Origin: Pseudomonadota bacterium
GTDB lineage: Bacteria > Pseudomonadota > Alphaproteobacteria > Reyranellales > Reyranellaceae
Direction: 5' to 3'
Assembly (NCBI GenBank): GCA_023436825.1
Contig: JAEZHS010000264.1
Coordinates: 1 to 13,473, forward strand
DNA length: 13,473 nt
Under the pieces are notes generated by a model, which saw only the letters and a program-made list of their open reading frames with translations, did no database searches and had not been told where the DNA came from. Below, piece after piece: positions 1 through 5,869 of the stretch; position 1 is the first letter of the stretch, and the number at the start of each line of letters is the position of its first letter. The translations under genes and the position numbers were made by a program.

Positions 1-598
1 GCATCCAACCGTCGCCGTAGGCGACGGCGCGGCGCGCACCGTGCGGCAGGCCGCCGCCGACAATGATCGGCGGATGCGGCTTCTGCACCGGCTTGGGCCA
101 CTGCATCATCTCGTCGAACTTCACCATGTCGCCGGAATATTTCGGCTTGGATCGCGCCCAGATCTCCTTCATCGCCTCGATGCGCTCGCGCATCAGCTTG
201 AAGCGGGTGGCGAAGGCCGTGCCGTGGTCTTCCATCTCCTCGGCGTTCCAGCCGCCGCCGACGCCGAACAGCACGCGGCCGTTGCTGAGTCGGTCGGCGG
301 TGGCGACCTCCTTGGCGGTATGGATGGGATCGCGCTGCACGACCAGGCAGACGCCGGTTCCGAGCTTGACGGTCTTGGTGACGACGGCCGCGGCGGCGAT
401 GGCGAGGAAGGGATCGTAGGTATCGTAGTACCATTTCGGCAACTCGGGGCCGCCGGGCCACGGCGACTTGCGGCTGGTCGGGATGTGGCTGTGCTCGGGG
501 AACCAGACGGATTCGTAGCCGCGATTCTCAGCCTCGACGGCGAGCTCGTGCGGCGGGATTGCATAGTCCGTGGCAAACATCGTGACGCCGATCCGCAT
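1..598 (-). CDS. LLM class F420-type oxidoreductase, 3' end outside the window
   Basis: The reverse-strand frame from the ATG at 598 is open to the window edge, giving 199 residues of the N-terminal part. It begins MRIGVTMFATDYAIPP and contains the luciferase-like signatures GYESVWFPEHSH, TGVCLVVQRDPIHTAKEVAT and LSNGRVLFGVGGGW, with KPHPPIIVGGG near the cut end. These are typical of the F420-dependent subgroup of the bacterial luciferase-like TIM-barrel family (TIGR03619-like), cytosolic enzymes using reduced F420 or FMN. The substrate cannot be told. The start is supported by an AGAGGAAA ribosome site a few bases upstream. The family is usually about 280-300 residues, so roughly a third is missing off the left edge. 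FMN rather than F420 use cannot be excluded. The divergent neighbour starts 130 bases away, so the gap 599-728 should hold both promoters. Confidence 0.88.
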   Translation of the reverse strand, partial: MRIGVTMFATDYAIPPHELAVEAENRGYESVWFPEHSHIPTSRKSPWPGGPELPKWYYDTYDPFLAIAAAAVVTKTVKLGTGVCLVVQRDPIHTAKEVATADRLSNGRVLFGVGGGWNAEEMEDHGTAFATRFKLMRERIEAMKEIWARSKPKYSGDMVKFDEMMQWPKPVQKPHPPIIVGGGLPHGARRAVAYGDGWM

Positions 599-728
599 GG
601 CTTTTCCTCTCGCTGTGGTTTGGCGGAGCGTAGCCGATTTCCGGCGACGCTCGCACGTGTCATCATGCAGACGTCGGTATGCGTTGAGTTGCCTTGTCCT
701 CGTCCATGACACCAAACGGGAGGTCTCG

Positions 729-1529
729 ATGCTGGATGGCGTGACGTTGCTGTGGTTCCTGCCGTCCGCAGCGTCGCTGCTGTTCGTGGCGATCGACCTC
801 AAGACGACACCTGAATCCCAGGTGATGAAATGGGGCTTCGCGCTGGTGACGGCCTATACCGGCGTGATCGGCGCCTTCCTCTAAGTGCTGGGCTGCCGTG
901 AGCCCTTGCCCGGCGTGCACGAGCGCTACACCGCGGCGCAATGGCGGCAGGCGCTGGGCTCGACCATGCATTGCGTCGCCGGCGACGGCATCGGCATCCT
1001 GGCAGGCGCAGCGCTGGCGGCGACCCTTGGCATCTCCGGCCTTGCCGAAGGGGTCCTGGAGTATGTCCTGGGCTTCGCCTTCGGCTGGCCGATCTTCCAG
1101 GCCCTGTTCATGCGTGACATGGCCGGAGGCTCCGACGTCGCCGCCTTGAAGAGCACGTTCCTGTCCGAGCTCCTGTCGATGAACCTCCTGATGGCGGGAA
1201 TGATGCCGACCGTGATGATCCTCCGGCGGCGCCTCCCCGGCGCCGACAATCCCACGACGCCGACCTTCTGGTTCGTGATGTCGATGGGACTGCTGGTCGG
1301 CTTCATCCTCGCCTACCCGATGAACTGGTGGCTGGTGGCGAACAAGTTGAAGCACGGCATGATGACGGTGCGACCCGCCCATGCCCACGCTGCCGCATCG
1401 CACGATCAAATGGCCCACATGGACATGGCGATGGATGCGGCACCGCCGCTCCGACCCTCACTGCCGGTGATGACGCTGCTGTCGTTCCTTGCTCTCGCTG
1501 CGGGCTTCGCGATCGGCCGGTTGCCCTGA
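729..1529 (+). pseudogene. DUF4396 integral membrane protein gene interrupted by an in-frame TAA
   Basis: One reading frame runs from ATG 729 (GGGAGG site at 718-723) to TGA 1527-1529, broken only by TAA at 882-884 (codon 52). The first piece starts MLDGVTLLWFLP and ends TAYTGVIGAFL. The second continues with no frame change as VLGCREPLPGVHERY, then STMHCVAGDGIGILAG and ALFMRDMAGGS. These match the DUF4396 family as I remember it, where a tyrosine usually sits at the position of the stop. The joined frame encodes about 265 residues, with several hydrophobic segments, a His/Met-rich linker (HAHAAASH, then MAHMDMAMD) and a last membrane helix, suggesting metal contact. Function in the family is unknown. 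A GTG at 885 could restart translation but has no ribosome site. A pseudogene, a very recent mutation or a sequencing error all fit. Confidence 0.75.
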
Positions 1530-1931
1530 CCGAACCGCTTCGACGAGCTTCTTCGGCGCCAACAGGCAGTAGCTCGCCGTCAGGAGCTTGGTGATGTCGC
1601 GCCAGTCGACGCCGGCATCGAGGATGCGACCGGCGATGTCGGGACGCCAGAGCGGCCGGAAGTAAGGCGCTCGTGAAAAAGTTTCGGGATCGACCCGCGG
1701 TCCCAGCGACTGGAACGTCAGCACGCAGACGGGGCCGTCAGTGCCCGCGGTGCGGGCATACACCGGCGGCCACCCGTCGGCTACCATCAGCACGTGCGCG
1801 AACGTCTCCTTGCGGATGCACCAGCGTGTGCCGACCCAGGCCTGCTCCTCGCGCGTCTCCGGAAGGGCAAGGCACGCTTTGCGCAGCCTGTTGAGGATAG
1901 TCTTGGGAACTTCCGGGCGACGGCTGCTCAT
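1458..1931 (-). CDS. MmcQ/YjbR family protein
   Basis: The 157-residue protein starts MSSRRPEVPKTILNRLRKAC and contains LALPETREEQAW, FAHVLMVADGWPPVYART and the family-typical end DWRDITKLLTASYCLLAPKKL. MmcQ/YjbR proteins are small, cytosolic, with a CyaY-like alpha/beta fold, and are often annotated as DNA-binding; their role is not settled. The ATG at 1931 overlaps the TGA of the upstream lysine-rich gene as ATGA, so translation is probably coupled and the two are one transcription unit. The last 20 or so residues after the family motif are basic and low in complexity, and are encoded opposite the 3' end of the DUF4396 gene, a 72-base tail-to-tail overlap. That tail is longer than usual for the family and may be an extension by loss of an earlier stop. 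Confidence 0.85.
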   Translation of the reverse strand: MSSRRPEVPKTILNRLRKACLALPETREEQAWVGTRWCIRKETFAHVLMVADGWPPVYARTAGTDGPVCVLTFQSLGPRVDPETFSRAPYFRPLWRPDIAGRILDAGVDWRDITKLLTASYCLLAPKKLVEAVRSGQPADREARSESKERQQRHHRQ

Positions 1932-2344
1932 CGAGCGAGGTCGTCGCGCTCCTGCATCAGGCGTCGGAGCCTCTCCTCCTGCTCGGCGATGCGCTGGGAC
2001 AGCAGCTCCTCGTTGGCCGCACCCGCCGACGACGCGGCCTGGTCGACGAGCTCGCGCAGGTTGGCGCGCACGATCGCGATGCGATTGTCGAGTTCGGTGA
2101 CGGGCGCCGGAGGAGGCGTAGGAGCCGGCGTTTGCGTCGGCGCTGCCGTGGCAGGCCTTGGAGCCGCCGCCGGCTTCCTGGTGGCTACCCGCTTCTTGAC
2201 GGCACGAACGACCTTATTCTTTGCCGCGACCCGGCGCTTGGGCGCCTTTGCAGCCTTCTTGGCCGCAACACGAGGCTTGCGCGCCTTCGCCGACTTCTTA
2301 GGCGCGGCCTTCCTGGAGCCGGACTTCTTCTTCCTAGCAGCCAT
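1928..2344 (-). CDS. Histone H1-like lysine/alanine-rich protein with coiled-coil tail
   Basis: The protein has 138 residues from ATG 2344, supported by GGGAGAAG just upstream. Three parts are visible: residues 1-58, a strongly basic Lys/Ala/Arg segment with repeated RVAAKK/RVATRK units; 59-81, a Pro/Ala-rich linker; and 82-138, an acidic-basic heptad-like helix (from VTELDNRIAIV through RIAEQEERLRRL) likely to be a coiled coil. The basic arm resembles bacterial histone H1-like and AlgP-like DNA-binding tails. The helix suggests dimerisation. The name is therefore an inference from composition, not from a catalytic motif. It is first in a two-gene unit with the MmcQ/YjbR gene (ATGA overlap). 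A longer frame extends upstream to about 3094 but covers the divergent SDR gene and is not credible. A nucleoid-associated role is possible but unproven. Confidence 0.8.
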   Translation of the reverse strand: MAARKKKSGSRKAAPKKSAKARKPRVAAKKAAKAPKRRVAAKNKVVRAVKKRVATRKPAAAPRPATAAPTQTPAPTPPPAPVTELDNRIAIVRANLRELVDQAASSAGAANEELLSQRIAEQEERLRRLMQERDDLAR

Positions 2345-2452
2345 GGGCTTCTCCCAGCGGTTGCGAAACTCTATCGCGCCTGGCGGTCGCGACAAAGCAC
2401 AAGCCGCCGGCCGGCTGTTGGCAACTCGACGCCACTCGTCCATCAAGGGCCG
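2345..2452. promoter_or_regulatory. Divergent promoter region
   Basis: This 108-base gap separates the start of the minus-strand histone-like gene from the start of the plus-strand SDR gene, so it must carry both promoters. I see no clear -35/-10 pair or operator in it. The call rests on gene orientation only. Confidence 0.4.
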
Positions 2453-3184
2453 ATGGACTTCGAACTCAAGGACCGCACCTGTCTTGTCACAGGCGCAAGC
2501 GCCGGTATCGGCGCCGGCATCACCCATCTCCTCGCCGAGCAGGGCGCGCGGGTCGCCGCTACGGCGCGGCGCGTCGACCGGATCGAGCGGCATCCCAACG
2601 TCACGCCGATCGCCGCCGACATCACCTCGACCGACGATCTGCCCCGCCTCGCCCGGGGCGCCACCCTGGCCCTCGGCCAGGTCGATATCCTGGTCAACTG
2701 CGCCGGCGGCTCGCGGCCGACGACGGTCGATGCCAGCGAAGAATTCTGGGAGGAGGCGTTGGCCCTGAACTTCACCTCGGCGCGGCGGCTCACCACCGCC
2801 CTGCTGCCCGGCATGCGCCAGCGGCACTGGGGCCGCATCATCAACATCAGCGGCACCATGGAGCCGCGCGGCCTGAACGCCGCGGTCGCCGCCAAGGCGG
2901 CGCTGCACCTGTGGGCCAAGGGGCTGGCCTGCGACGTGGCAGCCGAAGGCGTGACGGTGAACACCATTCAGCCCGGCCGCATCAACAGCGAGCAGATCCT
3001 CGAGAAACTTCATCCCACCGAGGAGTCCCGCCGCGCCTTCATTGCCAGGAACATACCGATGGGCCATTTCGGTGAGCCCGAGGACGTCGCCCATCTCGTG
3101 GCGTTCCTCGCCTCACCTCGCGCCCGCTACATCACCGGTACAGTGATCCCGGTGGACGGCGGCATGCGCAGCTTCGCGCATTGA
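2453..3184 (+). CDS. SDR family oxidoreductase lacking the catalytic tyrosine
   Basis: This is a 243-residue classical-length short-chain dehydrogenase/reductase. The Rossmann nucleotide-binding motif TGASAGIG is at 13-20, an acidic D56 in the AADIT segment, NCAGG at 82-86, the structural Asn at 106, and the C-terminal GTVIPVDGG at 229-237. ATARR at 36-40 after strand 2 suggests NADP(H) preference. The active-site region reads NISG (131-134) and then LNAAVAAKAAL (141-151). Lys148 is kept, but the position four residues before it, normally Tyr, is Ala144, and the preceding serine is displaced. The enzyme may therefore be a non-classical SDR, use another residue, or have no redox activity. The start at ATG 2453 puts the glycine motif at the usual distance; the ribosome site (AAGGG) is weak. 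It stands alone, with no operon partner. Confidence 0.87.
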   Translation: MDFELKDRTCLVTGASAGIGAGITHLLAEQGARVAATARRVDRIERHPNVTPIAADITSTDDLPRLARGATLALGQVDILVNCAGGSRPTTVDASEEFWEEALALNFTSARRLTTALLPGMRQRHWGRIINISGTMEPRGLNAAVAAKAALHLWAKGLACDVAAEGVTVNTIQPGRINSEQILEKLHPTEESRRAFIARNIPMGHFGEPEDVAHLVAFLASPRARYITGTVIPVDGGMRSFAH

Positions 3185-3201
3185 GCCACATCGCACCGTG
3201 A

Positions 3202-3438
3202 TCAACGCGAATGTCGTCGACGCTTGTTCGGATTCGGCGATCGCGCGGCGTGATGGGCGCGCAGTCGCCGGAAGACCTCTTGGGCCGGGAGGTCAGGTCT
3301 CGGCTCAGATAGCGCCTCGTCAACTTGCCGGCGCAGTCTTTCACTGGCGGTCTTACGGCCGGCACGAACCATGGTTGGCAGCTCCGCGATCCATGTGACA
3401 GTGTCATCGTAGCATGCATTCGTCCCCTTCAACGCCAT
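3202..3438 (-). CDS. Small antitoxin-like ORF, doubtful
   Basis: This is a 78-residue frame starting MALKGTNACYDDTVTWIAEL and ending in a basic NPNKRRRHSR tail. The middle, from RQVDEALSEPRPDLP through EVFRRLRAHHA, resembles the C-terminal segment of many alphaproteobacterial type II antitoxins of RelB/ParD kind (pattern DPRPSLPADEVFARLRARHA, from memory). The N-terminal part does not look like a standard ribbon-helix-helix domain. No toxin gene lies next to it: the downstream side runs into the convergent SDR gene 18 bases away. Third-position G+C is lower than in the neighbours. Its first 25 bases overlap the start of the divergent monooxygenase gene. It may be a remnant of a toxin-antitoxin pair or a chance ORF. 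If it is not real, 3185-3413 holds nothing else I recognise. Confidence 0.4.
   Translation of the reverse strand: MALKGTNACYDDTVTWIAELPTMVRAGRKTASERLRRQVDEALSEPRPDLPAQEVFRRLRAHHAARSPNPNKRRRHSR
3396..3406. promoter_or_regulatory. Perfect 11-base palindrome upstream of the monooxygenase
   Basis: TGACAGTGTCA is a perfect 5-1-5 inverted repeat that ends 7 bases before the monooxygenase ATG at 3414. Its place fits an operator or an activator site for that gene. It also lies inside the doubtful minus-strand antitoxin-like frame, so it is unlikely to be that gene's own operator. It is short enough to arise by chance. Confidence 0.25.
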
Positions 3439-4742
3439 CCCAGATGCGCCTCGGCGTCTTCGTACAGACGCCGGGCCACCACGTCGGCGGCTGGCGGCAT
3501 CCGGACGCCGTCGTAGACGGCTGGCCGAACCTCGGCCTGATGAAGCACATCGCGGCGACCGCCGAGCGCGGCAAGTTCGACATGTTCTTCCTGGGGGACG
3601 GCTTCGCTACCGGGTACGGCGAGCATCCCTCGACCATCGGCAAGTTCGAGCCGCTGACGCTGCTCTCGGCGCTGGCGATGACGACCAGCAGGCTGGGGCT
3701 CGCCGCCACGGGCTCGACCACCTATGCAGAGCCCTATCAGATCGCCCGCTCCTTCGCCTCGCTCGACCACCTGTCGGGCGGCCGCGCGGCCTGGAACGTC
3801 GTCACCACGGCCTATGCCAAGTCGGCCGCCGTATTCGGCCGCCAGCATCCGCCGCATGTCGAACGCTATGCCATGGCCGAGGAGTTCGTCGAGGCCTGCT
3901 GCATCCTGTGGGACAGCTGGGCTGACGACGCGTTCATTGCGGACAAGAAGGCCGGCGTCTTCGTACGGCCGGGCAGCCTGCACGTACCGTCGTTCCACGG
4001 AAAGTACTTTACCGTCGAAGGCGGCCTGAACGTGCCGCGCTCGCCTCAGGGCTATCCCGTGCTGATCCAGGCCGGCTCCTCGGGCCCGGGCCAAGCGCTG
4101 GCATCGCGCATCGCCGACGTGGTGTTCACCGCGCAGAACGATCTCGCCGAAGCGCGAACGTTCTATCGCAGCGTGAAGGCGCAGGCTGCCGGGTTCGGAC
4201 GCCAGGCCGACGAGGTCCTGGTCATGCCCGGCGTCTTTCCCGTGGTCGGCCGGACGGCCGGCGAGGCGCAGGAGATCTTCGCCGAGCTCAACCGCAACAT
4301 CGATACGGCGCAGGCCTTCACCGTGCTGTCGGAGCGGCTAGGCTCCGACATGTCGGTCCATCCGCTCGACGAGCCCGTGCCCGAACTGCCCGAGACCGAG
4401 CACCTCAAGAGCCGCGCCGCCCTGCTGATCGAGATGGCGCGGCGCGAGAAGCTCACGCTGCGGCAGCTCTACTACCGGGTGGCCGCGGCGCGCGGCCATC
4501 TGCTGCTGATCGGCACTGGTGCCGACATCGCCGGCGTGATGGAGGCCTGGTTCCGCGCCGACGCCGCCGACGGCTTCAACGTCATGCCGCCATTCTTCCC
4601 CGGCCAGTTCGACGCCTTCGTCGCCGAGGTCGTGCCGCGCCTCCAGGAGCGCGGACTGTTCAGAGCCGACTACACCGGCACGACGCTGCGCGACCATCTC
4701 GGCCTGAAACGCCCGGTCAGGATCGCCGGGAACGGCCCATAG
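3414..4742 (+). CDS. NtaA/SnaA/DszA-type flavin-dependent monooxygenase (LLM class)
   Basis: A 442-residue luciferase-like monooxygenase of the NtaA/SnaA/DszA branch, which oxidises small organic amines, sulfones or chelates with FMNH2 supplied by a separate reductase. Visible signatures are GHHVGGWRHPDA near residue 22-33, KFDMFFLGDG, FEPLTLLSALAMTT, LGLAATGSTTYAEPYQIARSF, the family hallmark LSGGRAAWNVVTT, FHGKYFTVEGGLNVPRSPQG and PVLIQAGSSGPGQALA. Length is normal for the branch. The substrate is not predictable. Two starts are possible, ATG 3414 and ATG 3444 (MRLGVFVQTPGHH); neither has a good ribosome site. Homologues often carry a few residues before the first strand, so the longer form is given. 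No partner flavin reductase is adjacent. Confidence 0.9.
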   Translation: MHSSPSTPSQMRLGVFVQTPGHHVGGWRHPDAVVDGWPNLGLMKHIAATAERGKFDMFFLGDGFATGYGEHPSTIGKFEPLTLLSALAMTTSRLGLAATGSTTYAEPYQIARSFASLDHLSGGRAAWNVVTTAYAKSAAVFGRQHPPHVERYAMAEEFVEACCILWDSWADDAFIADKKAGVFVRPGSLHVPSFHGKYFTVEGGLNVPRSPQGYPVLIQAGSSGPGQALASRIADVVFTAQNDLAEARTFYRSVKAQAAGFGRQADEVLVMPGVFPVVGRTAGEAQEIFAELNRNIDTAQAFTVLSERLGSDMSVHPLDEPVPELPETEHLKSRAALLIEMARREKLTLRQLYYRVAAARGHLLLIGTGADIAGVMEAWFRADAADGFNVMPPFFPGQFDAFVAEVVPRLQERGLFRADYTGTTLRDHLGLKRPVRIAGNGP

Positions 4743-4761
4743 TCGTCCTCCCAGGCTGAAT

Positions 4762-4775
4762 TTCCGCATCAAATC
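4762..4775. repeat. Direct repeat copy 1, upstream of glpR
   Basis: TTCCGCATCAAATC here and TTGCGCATTAAATC at 5714-5727 match at 12 of 14 bases and lie upstream of glpR and of glpS respectively, about 100 and 150 bases before the start codons. A shared element in front of the regulator and its presumed target operon suggests a common operator, but the match is short. Confidence 0.3.
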
Positions 4776-4790
4776 AAGGCACTCGACGTC

Positions 4791-4839
4791 GAGGTTGGAA
4801 ATCGGCTGTCGATGGTCGGCATTGGCGGTTTCCAATCTC
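4791..4839. promoter_or_regulatory. Imperfect 13-base inverted repeat before glpR
   Basis: GAGGTTGGAAATC (4791-4803) and GGTTTCCAATCTC (4827-4839) pair at 11 of 13 positions, with a perfect TTGGAAA/TTTCCAA core and a 23-base spacer. The repeat lies in the 123-base gap between the monooxygenase stop and the glpR start. It could be an operator with half-sites about three and a half helical turns apart, or an RNA hairpin in the glpR leader. No T-run follows, so it is not a simple terminator. Confidence 0.35.
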
Positions 4840-4865
4840 CCGGCGTGGCGATAGTTTTCGCTCAG

Positions 4866-5678
4866 ATGACACTTCCGCTGCGCCAATCCGAAATAGTGAA
4901 ACTCGCGCACTCGCTTGGTCGCGTGACGGTCGACGATCTCGCGCGGCGGTTCGAGGTCTCCGCCCAGACCATCCGCAAGGATCTCAACGATCTCTGCGAG
5001 CGTCGGGCGCTCAGCCGCGTGCATGGCGGTGCCATCGTGGCGTCGGGCGTCGAGAACCTCACCTATACGGCGCGTCGCTTTGTTGCCGCAGCCGAAAAGC
5101 GCGCCATCGGGGCGGCGGCAGCGGCGCTGATTCCCAACGGCTGCTCGCTGTTCATCAACATCGGCACGACGACCGAGGAAGTCGCCCGCGCGCTCGTCTC
5201 ACACGAGGGACTGCTGGTCATCACCAACAATCTCAACGTGGCGATGCAGCTCTATCCTCATCCGCGCATCGAGGTCATCGTTGCCGGTGGCTCGGTCCGG
5301 CGCGCCGACGGCGCGGTGGTCGGCGAGGCTTCGAACAAGCTCATCCAGCAATTCAAGGTCGACTTCGCCGTCGTCGGCGCGTCGGCGATCGACGAGGACG
5401 GCGCATTGCTTGATTTCGACTACCGTGAGGTCCAGGCGGCACAAGCCATCATGGCCAACGCGCGTCACGTGATCCTGGTGGCCGACAGCACGAAGTTCCG
5501 CCGCACCGCCCCCGTGCGTATCGGCCACATCAGCCAAGTGCAGACCTTCGTCACCGATCGCGGGCTGCCGGCGAACATGCGCAAGGTTGCCCAGGAGAGC
5601 GGCCTCGCCGTGGTCGAGGCCATGGACAGGGCGGGCCACGCCGGCTCGTCCCGGGATTATCGCCAGACGGCTTCCTAA
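4866..5678 (+). CDS. glpR: GlpR, DeoR-family repressor of glycerol uptake genes
   Basis: A 270-residue DeoR/GlpR regulator. The N-terminal winged helix-turn-helix spans about 6-57, with the hallmark VSAQTIRKDLNDL at 31-43 and RVHGGA at 51-56. The C-terminal sugar-phosphate sensor domain has NIGTTTEE at 98-105, then ITNNLNVAMQL, VIVAGGSVRR, VVGEASNKLI, DFDYREVQAAQAI, LVADSTKFRRTAPV and TFVTDRGLP. GlpR proteins of this family repress glycerol genes and are released by glycerol-3-phosphate; that ligand is inferred from context. Its place directly before glpS supports the job. ATG 4866 is chosen because it gives the family-typical start (RQSEIVKLA); it has no clear ribosome site and follows TTTTCGCTC. 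An in-frame ATG at 4812 would add 18 residues. Confidence 0.92.
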   Translation: MTLPLRQSEIVKLAHSLGRVTVDDLARRFEVSAQTIRKDLNDLCERRALSRVHGGAIVASGVENLTYTARRFVAAAEKRAIGAAAAALIPNGCSLFINIGTTTEEVARALVSHEGLLVITNNLNVAMQLYPHPRIEVIVAGGSVRRADGAVVGEASNKLIQQFKVDFAVVGASAIDEDGALLDFDYREVQAAQAIMANARHVILVADSTKFRRTAPVRIGHISQVQTFVTDRGLPANMRKVAQESGLAVVEAMDRAGHAGSSRDYRQTAS

Positions 5679-5697
5679 GGCCATCCACGACCTCAAC

Positions 5698-5726
5698 TTG
5701 CTTTCGTTCTAGGTTGCGCATTAAAT
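5698..5726 (+). promoter_or_regulatory. Candidate promoter of the glpSTPQUV operon with a TTTCGTT motif
   Basis: TTGCTT (5698-5703) and TTAAAT (5721-5726) are 17 bases apart, a weak sigma-70-like pair matching 3 and 4 of 6 consensus positions. Between them TTTCGTTC (5702-5709) resembles the TTTCG half-sites recognised by many DeoR-type regulators. A second related run, TTCTTTCG on the reverse strand, lies at about 5731-5738. A repressor bound between -35 and -10 would block transcription. Both calls rest on short motifs. Confidence 0.33.
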
Positions 5727-5727
5727 C
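5714..5727. repeat. Direct repeat copy 2, upstream of glpS
   Basis: TTGCGCATTAAATC, 12 of 14 bases identical to the copy at 4762-4775 before glpR. It overlaps the candidate -10 element of the transporter operon, which would suit a repressor site. Confidence 0.3.
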
Positions 5728-5742
5728 GGATTCGAAAGAAAA

Positions 5743-5771
5743 TCGCCAAATGTGAAAGTGGCATTTGGCGA
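5743..5771. promoter_or_regulatory. Perfect 10-base inverted repeat in the glpS leader
   Basis: TCGCCAAATG (5743-5752) and CATTTGGCGA (5762-5771) are exact reverse complements around a 9-base spacer. The element sits 95 bases before the glpS start, downstream of the candidate promoter and directly before a purine-rich AGGGGAG. It can be an RNA stem-loop in the 5' leader or a dyad operator. No T-run follows it. Confidence 0.5.
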
Positions 5772-5785
5772 GGGGAGAAGCGTCT

Positions 5786-5869
5786 TTGAGCCCGGTTTTC
5801 GAACTGGCGATCCTTGACGTTCGAACCCGCCCCCATCGCATGACCTGCGATGTCGGACGACGGCGATGA
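5786..5869 (+). CDS. Possible 27-residue leader ORF overlapping the glpS start
   Basis: TTG at 5786 lies 8 bases after AGGGGAG (5771-5777), a good ribosome site, and opens a 27-codon frame, LSPVFELAILDVRTRPHRM and eight more residues, whose TGA (5867-5869) overlaps the glpS ATG (5866-5868) as ATGA. glpS itself has no strong ribosome site, so coupling through such a leader would make sense. The peptide has no recognisable similarity and could be a chance frame. Confidence 0.25.
   Translation: MSPVFELAILDVRTRPHRMTCDVGRRR

Noticed and set aside
9..29. Inverted repeat CCGTCGCC/GGCGACGG near the left edge
   Set aside because: It lies within the coding part of the oxidoreductase (the AVAYGDGW segment) and is explained by GC-rich codons.
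41..709. Plus-strand frame opposite the F420-type oxidoreductase
   Set aside because: The minus strand carries a clear luciferase-like protein with a ribosome site; the plus frame has no recognisable domain.
663..1418. Minus-strand frame of 251 residues opposite the DUF4396 gene
   Set aside because: It has an antisense-type composition (His, Arg, Gln and Gly rich) and no motif; the plus strand shows conserved family sequence.
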